DNA of 14,817 nucleotides from Clostridiales bacterium UBA1779 (GCA_002314565.1 DCGL01000135.1:1-14817), one strand, 5' to 3'. Counted from the stretch's first letter, positions 8,383 to 14,817 are shown. A program made the numbers and translations. Notes: generated by a model from the sequence alone, not told the origin.

Positions 8383-8411
8383 TTGTAAAAAACATACATA
8401 TGTTATATAAT
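8383..8411 (+). promoter_or_regulatory. Sigma-A-type promoter of the sortase/glycosyltransferase operon
   Basis: TTGTAA (8383-8388) and TATAAT (8406-8411) are separated by 17 bases in an AT-rich patch between the upstream terminator and the sortase gene. The predicted start near 8418 leaves a leader of about 40 bases with the strong ribosome binding site GGGAGG at 8446-8451. No obvious operator was seen. Confidence 0.78.
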
Positions 8412-8458
8412 ATATTGATTTACTTTGCGCTTTTCTGCGCGGTCAGGGAGGAACGGAT

Positions 8459-9499
8459 TTGAGAAAAAACCAAAACAGAAACGAACAGCTCGACGAATAT
8501 TACGACAATCTGTCCTCCGGCACACAGGAATCGAACAGCTTTGCGGATTCGCTCGACGGTATGCGCGAATCGGATTTTGCCAAGGTGCGCAGAGCCCCAT
8601 ACGCCAAAAGAACGAAAAGGCGCAAAAATCTGCTCTCAGCGGCAATAAGTTTTGCCTTCATTCTGTTCTGCGCATCGGTTTTCGTCTACTGCTCGTATCA
8701 GATTGTTCTGATTCTGATGCAGTACGGGGAAGCGGATGATCTTTACGATGAATATGCCAAACAGAGGCGCGATGCACTTGACGGCGGCGAAGCCGTGCAG
8801 GTTGCAGCTTTAAAAGCGGATAACGAAAGCGACCCCATGAAATCTTACGACGAGGTTGCGTCCGGCGGGGTCATTCTTTACGATCCTTCAAAATACATAT
8901 CGCAGCAGACGTCTTCCGTGAAATTCCAGCAGACGCTCGTATATCTGAGCTCATTAAAACAGACGAATCCGGATACCTACGGATATATTGAAATTGCCGG
9001 AACGCGTGTCGATTACCCGCTCGTTCAGTCTGATGATAACGATTACTATCTGTACCACAGTTTTACGGGTGACGCTTTGAAGGCCGGAGCCATATTCGTC
9101 GATTTCCGAAACAGCCGTACGCTGCTGTATAACCGCAACACGGTCATTTACGGTCACAATATGGAAAGCGGAGCCATGTTCCATTCGCTGATCAATTACA
9201 AGGACGAAAGCTTTTTCAGATCGAAGCAGATTGTCATCAGCACTTTCGACGGAATTTACACCTTTGAGGTGTTTTCGTTCTATGAAACGAAGGCTGATAT
9301 CGATTATTTCAGAACCTGGTTTCAGAATGATGACGATTTTGTCAATTTCTGTACAGAAGAAGAAAAGAATTCGATGTATCACAAAGACGGAATCACTTTT
9401 GACGGAAATTCCGTGATTATCACTCTTTCAACCTGTATCACGGGCGTTACCGACGGAAGATACTGCCTGCACGCAATTTTAGTGGATATTGAAAAATAA
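8459..9499 (+). CDS. srtB: Class B sortase
   Basis: The 346-residue protein has a basic cytoplasmic N-terminus, a transmembrane anchor (about 57-80) and an extracellular sortase domain. The catalytic residues are visible: H233 in VIYGHNM, C326 in TLSTC and R334 in DGRYCLHA. The TLSTC motif, the GYIEIAGTRVDYPLVQ entry segment and the DNDYYLYHSF strand fit class B. By family knowledge, it is a membrane cysteine transpeptidase that links sorting-signal proteins to the cell wall or assembles surface structures. The start is TTG at 8459, supported by GGGAGG at a spacing of 7. No neighbouring gene shows a C-terminal sorting signal (motif, hydrophobic helix, basic tail), so its substrate lies elsewhere. 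Confidence 0.92.
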   Translation: MRKNQNRNEQLDEYYDNLSSGTQESNSFADSLDGMRESDFAKVRRAPYAKRTKRRKNLLSAAISFAFILFCASVFVYCSYQIVLILMQYGEADDLYDEYAKQRRDALDGGEAVQVAALKADNESDPMKSYDEVASGGVILYDPSKYISQQTSSVKFQQTLVYLSSLKQTNPDTYGYIEIAGTRVDYPLVQSDDNDYYLYHSFTGDALKAGAIFVDFRNSRTLLYNRNTVIYGHNMESGAMFHSLINYKDESFFRSKQIVISTFDGIYTFEVFSFYETKADIDYFRTWFQNDDDFVNFCTEEEKNSMYHKDGITFDGNSVIITLSTCITGVTDGRYCLHAILVDIEK

Positions 9500-9500
9500 G

Positions 9501-9535
9501 TCCGGCTCGGTACCGGGAAAAGCCGGAATTCCGGC
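9501..9535 (+). repeat. Overlapping inverted repeats between sortase and glycosyltransferase genes
   Basis: TCCGGCT (9501-9507) can pair with AGCCGGA (9521-9527), enclosing CGGTACCGG. Alternatively GCCGGAATTCCGGC (9522-9535) is itself a perfect palindrome. The two pairings share bases and exclude each other. No T run follows, so this is not a canonical terminator. It could be an mRNA processing or attenuating structure; that is inference. Confidence 0.45.
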
Positions 9536-9561
9536 AAAAATCAGAAACTATTGAGGTCAGC

Positions 9562-10290
9562 ATGAAAATCTCTGTATGTATTCCTATGTACAATGAGAAA
9601 AAATGTATAGCACAGACGGCAAAAACTCTGCACGAATATATGGAAAAGCAGTTTCCGGGAGAATATGAGATTATCTTCTGTGACGACGGTTCACGTGACG
9701 GCTCTGCCGACGAGGTGAGGGGACTCGCTCTTTCCGATGTCCGGGTTATCTCATACACGCCGAACCGCGGAAAAGGCTATGCCGTTAGAACCGCACTGCT
9801 GGCGTCAAGTGGGGACGTTGCCCTGTTTACCGATGCCGACCTTGCGTACGGAACGGACGTAATCGCCCGTTTTTATGAAATCTTTGAAAAAAATCCGGGA
9901 CTCGGCGTTGCCACCGGGTCGAGAAATCTGTCCCGTGACGGATACGAAGGTTACACGTTTTTGCGCAGGCTTGCGTCGAAGATTTACCTGAAAGTCCTTG
10001 CCATTGTCGGTGGACTGAAGCTCAGCGATTCTCAGTGCGGCTGCAAGGCATTTTCGCACGAAGCAATACGGAAAATCTTTCCGAACTGCGAGGTTGACCG
10101 TTTCGCCTTTGACTTCGAAGCCATACTCTGGGCACAGAAGCTCGGACTTTCGATGAAGGAAGTGCCGGTCAAGGTAATAAATCACGGGGAATCAAAAGTC
10201 AGACTCGTACGGGACACGCTTAAAATGCTGCGTGACCTGTACAGAATGAAAAAGAGAATTAAGAAGGCAGAGGTTAGGGAAAGCACTTGA
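9562..10290 (+). CDS. GT2-family glycosyltransferase, DPM1/ALG5-like
   Basis: The 242-residue protein is a single GT-A fold domain with no transmembrane segment. It shows the nucleotide-sugar binding start SVCIPMYNE, DDGS at 41-44, NRGKGYAVR at 69-76, the metal-binding DAD at 91-93 and DSQCGCKAF at 156-164. This is the pattern of dolichyl- or undecaprenyl-phosphate mannosyl/glucosyltransferases. It probably moves a sugar from a nucleotide donor to a polyprenyl phosphate on the inner face of the membrane, feeding glycan or glycoprotein synthesis; donor and acceptor cannot be read from the sequence. A GAGGT ribosome binding site precedes the ATG. Its TGA overlaps the TTG start of the next gene (TTGA), suggesting coupled translation. 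Confidence 0.9.
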   Translation: MKISVCIPMYNEKKCIAQTAKTLHEYMEKQFPGEYEIIFCDDGSRDGSADEVRGLALSDVRVISYTPNRGKGYAVRTALLASSGDVALFTDADLAYGTDVIARFYEIFEKNPGLGVATGSRNLSRDGYEGYTFLRRLASKIYLKVLAIVGGLKLSDSQCGCKAFSHEAIRKIFPNCEVDRFAFDFEAILWAQKLGLSMKEVPVKVINHGESKVRLVRDTLKMLRDLYRMKKRIKKAEVREST

Positions 10291-11795
10291 AAAGCAAGAG
10301 TATCAGACTCCTTTCTCTTCTGCTGACCTGCCTGATAATGATACCGCAGCTTTCGCTTTACTCGTCCGCCGCCGTTTCATACGACAGACTTGAAGGCGGA
10401 ACGTACAGAATCAGGAACGTTGCAAGCGGACTGTATATGGGGGTTTACGTGTACAACGCCAAGAGTGCGGTTTCCGCAAGAGTCTTCGTGTCAAAATACG
10501 ACGCAAAGGACACCGGCGAGCTGTATACGGTTGAACGTACGGCAAACGACTGCTACAGGCTGATTCCGCAGAATGACAAAGGAAAATACGCTGTTTCTTA
10601 TGAATCGGGCACGGAAGCAGGAGCACGAATCACAAAGAAAGCAAACTGGGGCATGGAATGCCTCTTCGATATCACTCCCGTCGGTGACGGAAGCTTTACG
10701 ATTGCCCCGTCAACCGGAGACAACATCAAAGCGGTTATTGAAGTCGGAACCGAGAAAAGCGGCTCGGATTACTATCTGCAGACGGCGGATTACGAAAAGG
10801 GCAACAAAAATCAGTTCTGGGTTTTCGAATCCGTCAATACGACGGGAATCACCGTTGCATACACTCAGACGAGCGTAAAGCTGTATTCAACCGGTAAATT
10901 TTACGCCGCGCTGCAGCCCTCCGGCGAAAACGCCGCCCATGCCCTGTGGTCAAGCTCGGACGAAAGCGTTCTGCTTGTCGGCGAGAACGGCGATTACTGC
11001 GCACTCGGGACGGGGAAGGCCACGGTTTACGTCACGGCAGACGGATTTTTGAACTCCTTCAAGGTAGAAGTGTGCGATTCCGAATGCTTTACCTGGTACA
11101 GCCAGAACAGCGTGTCGGGCAGCGACTGGGATGCATCGTTGCTGACATCACAGTACTGGTACGCAGACGGAGTCCGAAAGAGATATATGTGCGACGGTGC
11201 AAGTGCTTCCAATTACACAAACTGGATGGATATAGGCTGCGCAGTCTGCTCGGTGGCAATGGTGCTTCACAATATGGGGGCAACGATGACCGAGGGCTAT
11301 GACTTCAGAACCGGGCAGAAGGGAAACCTTGTCGCCGACCCGTATACGGTGTCACTGGCGAACACCGGCAATACGAACGTGCTTTCGGCAACGCAGACGG
11401 TTTACGGAAATCCCTGCTATCTTGCCTGGAAATACGTGTCTGACCGTTTCTTCGTCGACGGGGAGCCTCTTTCCTGCACCAAGGTTTACACACAGAACAA
11501 GAAAACCATCAAAGAGATGCTCGACATTCATCCTCAGGGGGTAATCGCCCAGCTGACGCGCGGCGCCGATTCTCATTACGTGGTATTTGCAAAATGCCTG
11601 AATCCCAATGAAAAGAAGACGGCAAATCTTCAGTTTCTCGTTTACGACCCGGCGGGATATCTTGCAAGCGAAGGCGACGGAATTCCGTGGGTCGACTCGA
11701 TTTCCGTAACGGCTATGCATTATCTGTATTCATATATCAGTGCCATCGTCGTTTACGATACGGCTGACGTGATTGCTGCGAGATACGGAAAATAA
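10287..11795 (+). CDS. Secreted ricin-trefoil / Ig-like (BIG2) / C39-like cysteine peptidase candidate
   Basis: The 502-residue protein begins with a signal peptide (about 1-29, cleavage near SSAA-VS). Residues about 35-182 look like a ricin B-type beta-trefoil (GGTYRIRNVASGLYM, NQFWVFE). Residues about 188-262 look like a bacterial Ig-like group 2 domain (WSSSDESVLLVGENG, GTGKATVYV). Residues about 265-502 resemble a C39-like papain fold: C318 in GCAVCSVAMVL, H430 in DSHYVVFAK and D454 in LVYDPA are the candidate triad. It is presumably a secreted, glycan-binding cysteine peptidase or amidase; the activity is inferred. There is no sorting signal or C-terminal anchor. The TTG start overlaps the glycosyltransferase stop by 4 bases with AGGGA upstream and directly precedes the signal peptide. 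Confidence 0.78.
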   Translation: MKSKSIRLLSLLLTCLIMIPQLSLYSSAAVSYDRLEGGTYRIRNVASGLYMGVYVYNAKSAVSARVFVSKYDAKDTGELYTVERTANDCYRLIPQNDKGKYAVSYESGTEAGARITKKANWGMECLFDITPVGDGSFTIAPSTGDNIKAVIEVGTEKSGSDYYLQTADYEKGNKNQFWVFESVNTTGITVAYTQTSVKLYSTGKFYAALQPSGENAAHALWSSSDESVLLVGENGDYCALGTGKATVYVTADGFLNSFKVEVCDSECFTWYSQNSVSGSDWDASLLTSQYWYADGVRKRYMCDGASASNYTNWMDIGCAVCSVAMVLHNMGATMTEGYDFRTGQKGNLVADPYTVSLANTGNTNVLSATQTVYGNPCYLAWKYVSDRFFVDGEPLSCTKVYTQNKKTIKEMLDIHPQGVIAQLTRGADSHYVVFAKCLNPNEKKTANLQFLVYDPAGYLASEGDGIPWVDSISVTAMHYLYSYISAIVVYDTADVIAARYGK

Positions 11796-11844
11796 TACTT
11801 ATACACTGTCAAGACAGAAAATTTTATTATCAGGCGGTGCTTTT

Positions 11845-13497
11845 ATGAAAAAACTACTGATACTTTTGCTCGCTTTTGCTATGCTTCTTCCCATACTCTC
11901 CGCTTGCGGAGATGCAGCTCAGCCTGCCGATACGGAAGCTTCGCCTTCTGAATCTGCTGATACTGCTGAAGCGGCAGTTACTGAAGAAATTACCGAAGCG
12001 GAGGTTACAACTGCCGTGGAAACAACTGAAAGTGTAAAGACCGAAGACGCCCTGACAGTCTTCAGAACAACCTGCTATGCTGCCGGAAAATTCAATCAGT
12101 CTGTTCTTGACAGCGTAAATCCCGGCGTTCTTGCCCTGATTTCGGACTGCCTCTATTTTGAAGACACTCTGCAGGAATGGAGAGCCAAGGGGGACAGATG
12201 GGTTTACACAAACCAAAGCAAGTACTCCCCCCAGTCAACCACCTTTGACGAAATGATTGCAAGCAATAAGCACGGAACAAACTGCGCAATGGCTATGGGC
12301 TGGTCTTTGATAGATATGAAGGTGCTGCCGAGTGCAGATTCGCGCTTCTGGGGCGGTTCAAACGGAGTCTGGGCACACAGGGACAGAACCGAAGCCTATA
12401 TGGGAGCTGTCAGTGAGATTTACTGCTATAACGGAACCAGAACCTTCAAAGAGCTGTATGAAGCCGGAATGATAAAGGCCGGAGATATGTTCCTTGCCGT
12501 CGGTCACACCTTCGTATATCTCGGCGATGAAAAATTCATGGCAACGGGGCACGACAGCCAATATCACGTTGACGCCACGGCTCCAAGTGAATACGGCAGT
12601 TCAACCGCTGTTTTCGAATCCTTCGTCGTGGATATGCGCTCCTGCCACGATTTCACAACCGACGTATTCTGGCTGTTCCGCTTCAAGGATGAATTCGTTC
12701 CCCATTACTATCGCAATGCTGACGGGAACAACGTAAAGAATCCGATGTACTCTTCTGTTTCACGCAGCGAATACAGAGCCGGAAAAGACCCTGCAACCGC
12801 AGATATTCAATATATGAATCAGAATGAGTATTCAAAGCAGAACAAGGATACCCCTGCAAAGAAAAATTATGAAATCCCGAAGGCTGCGACGGCTCCCGTG
12901 ATTGACGGCGTAGGCGGAAGCGAATGGGCAAATGCCCTGAAAATCACGCTGACCCGTGACAATACGGTTGATATGACCTCAACCAAGCTCGAATGCCAGG
13001 GCGGCACCTTCTCATATATGTGGGATGAAAATGCCCTGTATATGCTTGCCGAAATCAACGATGCAACTCCTTCTGAGAAAAAATCCAAAGCCGGCAACGG
13101 CAGCTACAATGAGCTGGACGGTGTGCAGATGTGCCTGTACGTTGACAAAAGCGTAACGAGCGCAACTGCCGGCAAGCTGTATTTCTTCAGCTTCTGTCCT
13201 GAGGCAAGCGACGGCAAGGCTTACGCCGGTGAACATTTCATCTTCAGCAACGGCTCGTACGGTGTGGACGTTCCCGGAATTGAAATCAAGTCCGTGAAAA
13301 CGTCGACCGGATACGTCGTTGAAGCAAAGATTCCGGCCTCCGTTCTCGCCAAGTCAGCGCCTGAAATCAAGCTCGAAGCAGGAACGTCCTTCCCGCTCTG
13401 CAACGTAATTCTCGATACAAACAACTCGAAGAGCGCGATATTTGCGGATTCCGCCTGGTTCAACGCGCCAAAGACCAACGTTTACACTCTGAAATAA
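11845..13497 (+). CDS. Lipoprotein with NlpC/P60-like domain and C-terminal CBM9-like domain
   Basis: I chose the ATG at 11845, giving 550 residues, because it begins a lipoprotein signal peptide (MKKLLILLLAFAMLLP) with lipobox LSAC and lipidated C21. The longer frame from 11773 would bury this signal. A Ser/Thr/Glu/Ala-rich linker (about 23-67) is followed by a domain (about 70-285) with NCAMAMGWSL (C147) and AGDMFLAVGHTFVYLGD (H221). This matches the Cys and His blocks of papain-like NlpC/P60 hydrolases. Residues about 345-550 resemble CBM9: APVIDGVGGSEW, ALYMLAEIND, DGVQMCLYVD, GYVVEAKIPASVL. It probably sits on the outer membrane face and binds and cuts wall or dietary glycan/peptide; the substrate is unknown. 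The intergenic gap is 49 bases. Confidence 0.75.
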   Translation: MKKLLILLLAFAMLLPILSACGDAAQPADTEASPSESADTAEAAVTEEITEAEVTTAVETTESVKTEDALTVFRTTCYAAGKFNQSVLDSVNPGVLALISDCLYFEDTLQEWRAKGDRWVYTNQSKYSPQSTTFDEMIASNKHGTNCAMAMGWSLIDMKVLPSADSRFWGGSNGVWAHRDRTEAYMGAVSEIYCYNGTRTFKELYEAGMIKAGDMFLAVGHTFVYLGDEKFMATGHDSQYHVDATAPSEYGSSTAVFESFVVDMRSCHDFTTDVFWLFRFKDEFVPHYYRNADGNNVKNPMYSSVSRSEYRAGKDPATADIQYMNQNEYSKQNKDTPAKKNYEIPKAATAPVIDGVGGSEWANALKITLTRDNTVDMTSTKLECQGGTFSYMWDENALYMLAEINDATPSEKKSKAGNGSYNELDGVQMCLYVDKSVTSATAGKLYFFSFCPEASDGKAYAGEHFIFSNGSYGVDVPGIEIKSVKTSTGYVVEAKIPASVLAKSAPEIKLEAGTSFPLCNVILDTNNSKSAIFADSAWFNAPKTNVYTLK

Positions 13498-13509
13498 GAA
13501 TATAATAAT

Positions 13510-13560
13510 AAAAAATCTTCGGTGACTGTGTTTTGAAAGCACGGTCACCGAAGATTTTTT
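13510..13560. terminator. Long, probably bidirectional intrinsic terminator
   Basis: A 21-bp stem (13510-13530 with 13540-13560) with one G-U wobble and a 9-base loop is flanked by six A on the left arm and six T on the right. It is therefore a good terminator in both directions. It closes the sortase/glycosyltransferase operon and marks the border with the AT-rich cassette to its right. Confidence 0.92.
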
Positions 13561-13582
13561 AAGTGTTAATCAAAATTGTTGG

Positions 13583-13611
13583 TTGACATTTACACGAATT
13601 CGTGGTATTAT
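13583..13611 (+). promoter_or_regulatory. Strong sigma-A promoter of the HTH-MNT/HEPN operon
   Basis: A perfect TTGACA (13583-13588) and TATTAT (13606-13611) are separated by exactly 17 bases. This is the best promoter in the window. The start near 13618 gives a very short leader with GGGAGGTG at 13623-13630. Confidence 0.85.
13593..13604. promoter_or_regulatory. Palindromic operator inside the promoter spacer
   Basis: CACGAATTCGTG is a perfect 12-bp palindrome between the -35 and -10 hexamers, where a bound protein would block RNA polymerase. The first protein of the operon has an N-terminal helix-turn-helix, so autorepression is the simplest reading. The palindrome is seen; the binding is inferred. 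Confidence 0.6.
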
Positions 13612-13638
13612 TAATTGGAATCGGGAGGTGAAATATAT

Positions 13639-14181
13639 ATGACAGAGTTTTTATCCGTTTCCGAATTTGCCGAAAAATGCGGCAAGGATTCCGGAAATAT
13701 CCGCAGATTGTTGTCAAATGGAAGGCTCGAAGGAAAAAAGGTCGGGAACCAATGGATAATTCCCGGTGATGCGGTATATCCTGAGGATAAGAGGGTCAAA
13801 AGCGGTCAGTATAGAAATTGGAGAATAAAAAGCGCCGATAAACAACGTGAGGAACTTATGCATAATATCTGTGAAATGATTAAAGAATTAAGCTCCATTT
13901 TCGGTGGCCTATTGTATGAAGTAATACTATACGGATCTTATGCCAGAGGAACTCAAAAGAAAGAATCCGACGTGGATATTGCCGTTATTCTTCACGGAAA
14001 GCCTGATATGTCTAAAATGGATGAAATGATTAAGTGCGTATCGTCGTATGAGTTAAAATGCGGAAAGGTTCTGTCGGTTATTGACATTGACTTTGAAAAG
14101 TATAAGACATGGAAGGACGTAATTCCATTCTATAAGAATGTCAGTCAGGAAGGTATTGTATTATGGAAGGAAACCGCATAA
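13639..14181 (+). CDS. HTH-fused MNT-type nucleotidyltransferase (antitoxin candidate)
   Basis: The 180-residue protein combines an excisionase/MerR-like helix-turn-helix (about 4-43, FLSVSEFAEKCG ... GKKVGNQWIIP) with a minimal nucleotidyltransferase domain (about 88-155). The latter has the signature G99-S100, D111 and D113 (GSYARG then SDVDIAV) and a third acidic residue at D149 or D151. By family knowledge, MNT proteins beside HEPN proteins act as antitoxins that add nucleotides to the toxin. The added HTH suggests it also represses its own promoter. I chose the ATG at 13639 because GGGAGGTG lies 8 bases upstream; the TTG at 13615 would precede the probable transcription start. It overlaps the HEPN gene by 19 bases. 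Codon use is more AT-rich than in the genes to the left. Confidence 0.85.
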   Translation: MTEFLSVSEFAEKCGKDSGNIRRLLSNGRLEGKKVGNQWIIPGDAVYPEDKRVKSGQYRNWRIKSADKQREELMHNICEMIKELSSIFGGLLYEVILYGSYARGTQKKESDVDIAVILHGKPDMSKMDEMIKCVSSYELKCGKVLSVIDIDFEKYKTWKDVIPFYKNVSQEGIVLWKETA

Positions 14182-14567
14182 ACGAGCTTTCAAGGTTCAG
14201 ATTTCAGAAAGCTGTAACGAACCTGAAAATTGCCAAGTGACTGTTTGGAAGTGAAAATTATGAGTTTGCATTGAACCGTGCGTATTATTCGGCTTTTGAT
14301 GCAATCAGATCTGTAAATGCACTTGACGGTTTTGACAGCAGTAAACATAGTGGGGTGATAGCACATTTTAATCAGATGTATGTTAAAACAGACGTTTTTC
14401 CTTATACCACTTCGGCTATAATCAGAAGAGCCTCAATGCTGAGAGAAAAATCCGATTATGAGGATTTCTATGAAGCTGAGAAACAGGAAACTGAAGAAAC
14501 AATAGTACAGGTTGAAGAGTTTTTACGTGAGGTTGAAGCGTATCTGAAAAACAAGTCGGTTTTTTAA
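14163..14567 (+). pseudogene. HEPN-domain protein (toxin candidate) interrupted by in-frame TGA
   Basis: Translation would start at ATG 14163, with AGGAAGGT 8 bases upstream, inside the 3' end of the MNT gene. After 25 residues (ending NLKIAK) a TGA occurs at 14238-14240. The same frame then continues without a break to TAA at 14565: LFGSENYEFALNRAYYSAFDAIR, SSKHSGVIAHFNQMYVKT, REKSDYEDFYEAE. These are hallmarks of the COG1895/PF05168 HEPN family, and both halves are needed for the four-helix bundle. Full length would be 134 codons. The simplest reading is a nonsense mutation that kills a toxin. A sequencing error or stop readthrough are alternatives; re-initiation at TTG 14271 lacks a ribosome binding site and would lose the first helix. 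Asp46 occupies the place where a catalytic His is often found after Arg39. Confidence 0.75.
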
Positions 14568-14627
14568 TGAGATATTGCAGACTATGATACTTGCCTTTTC
14601 CTATGGGGAATGAAAGAAAAAGAAGCT

Positions 14628-14653
14628 GAAAGGAGATATATTTTTCTCCTTTC
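14628..14653. repeat. Inverted repeat downstream of the HEPN gene
   Basis: GAAAGGAGA (14628-14636) and TCTCCTTTC (14645-14653) form a perfect 9-bp stem with an 8-base AT loop. No T tract follows on the plus strand, so it is a poor terminator. It falls inside the possible decayed coding stretch and may be a chance purine-rich repeat. Confidence 0.35.
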
Positions 14654-14817
14654 ATTGATATTCAGGGATTGGATAGTGTTATGAGTGTCGTTTTAAATAA
14701 TCAATATGTGCAAGTTACCGATATAGAATATTTTGACGTTGCATTAAAAAAAGTATTGAAGAAGAATTGGTTGGACCAGAAGTGTCAGATGAGGAATTTT
14801 TTGATTTAAAAGATTAT
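14630..14817 (+). pseudogene. Possible decayed or frameshifted coding remnant, family not recognised
   Basis: From 14630 one frame reads KEIYFSPFIDIQGLDSVMSV and on to FDVALKK, with ATG at 14681 and a TGA just before 14630. At the A7 run (14746-14752) the frame stops looking protein-like, while the next frame over reads IEEELVGPEVSDEEFF up to the window edge and has no good start of its own. A one-base slip in the A run would join both halves. As written, the ATG 14681 frame ends at 14809 after 42 codons. There is no clear ribosome binding site and I recognise no family. The rest of 14568-14817 holds no other gene I can support. Confidence 0.3.

Noticed and set aside
11806..11817. CTGTC-AA-GACAG inverted repeat before the lipoprotein gene
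   Set aside because: The arms are only 5 bases with a 2-base centre, and no promoter hexamers are positioned around it, so chance is a sufficient explanation.
11773..11844. Upstream extension of the lipoprotein frame to 11773
   Set aside because: It overlaps the preceding gene, has no good ribosome binding site and would place 24 polar residues before a clear lipoprotein signal peptide.
13615..13638. TTG at 13615 as the start of the HTH-MNT gene
   Set aside because: It lies at or before the expected transcription start of a strong promoter; the ATG at 13639 has an ideal ribosome binding site.
14238..14240. TGA as a selenocysteine or reassigned codon
   Set aside because: Other genes here end in TGA, no long gene contains it internally, and I see no convincing selenocysteine-insertion hairpin directly after it; HEPN proteins are not known selenoproteins.
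1..14817. CRISPR arrays, tRNA/rRNA genes and complete insertion sequences
   Set aside because: No regularly spaced direct repeats, no tRNA-like or rRNA-like segments and no transposase genes were seen.

Overview
The window looks like a chromosomal stretch from a Gram-positive member of the Bacillota, most likely an uncultured Clostridia (Oscillospiraceae/Ruminococcaceae-like) gut bacterium. This is inferred from AddAB-type recombination genes, a class B sortase, a single-membrane lipoprotein and secreted proteins, sigma-A-like promoters, strong AGGAGG-type ribosome binding sites and mid-range GC. All long genes end with ordinary stops, including TGA, so the standard bacterial code applies.

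Layout. (1) 1-4233, minus strand: an operon transcribed leftward from a good promoter at 4297-4325. It reads a short QueG-like iron-sulfur protein, addB (4-bp ATGA overlap) and the first 32 codons of addA, cut by the window edge. AddA and AddB form the helicase-nuclease that processes double-strand breaks. (2) 4401-8330, plus strand: a membrane-anchored HtrA-type serine protease preceded by a hairpin-rich leader, then an OmpR/PhoB-type response regulator and its overlapping sensor histidine kinase, closed by a canonical intrinsic terminator. This reads as a cell-envelope stress module. (3) 8383-13560, plus strand: a second unit with a textbook promoter. It encodes a class B sortase, a GT2 glycosyltransferase (DPM1/ALG5-like), a secreted ricin-trefoil/Ig-like/C39-like cysteine protease candidate (start overlaps the glycosyltransferase stop) and a lipoprotein with an NlpC/P60-like core and a CBM9-like domain. 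It ends at a long, probably bidirectional terminator. Together these suggest a surface- or wall-associated glycan/peptide module.

(4) 13583-14567, plus strand: a more AT-rich accessory cassette, a two-gene MNT/HEPN-type toxin-antitoxin locus. The MNT gene carries an added N-terminal helix-turn-helix. Its promoter is near-consensus and has a perfect 12-bp palindrome between the -35 and -10 boxes, which suggests autoregulation. The HEPN gene is broken by an in-frame TGA at codon 26, so the toxin appears inactivated, although the downstream reading frame is intact. (5) 14568-14817: AT-rich sequence with signs of a decayed or frameshifted coding region running off the window.

The most interesting points are the HTH-MNT fusion with its spacer operator and a TGA-interrupted HEPN partner, the unexplained structured leader of the HtrA gene, and the pair of adjacent exported putative cysteine hydrolases carrying different carbohydrate-binding modules next to a glycosyltransferase and a sortase.
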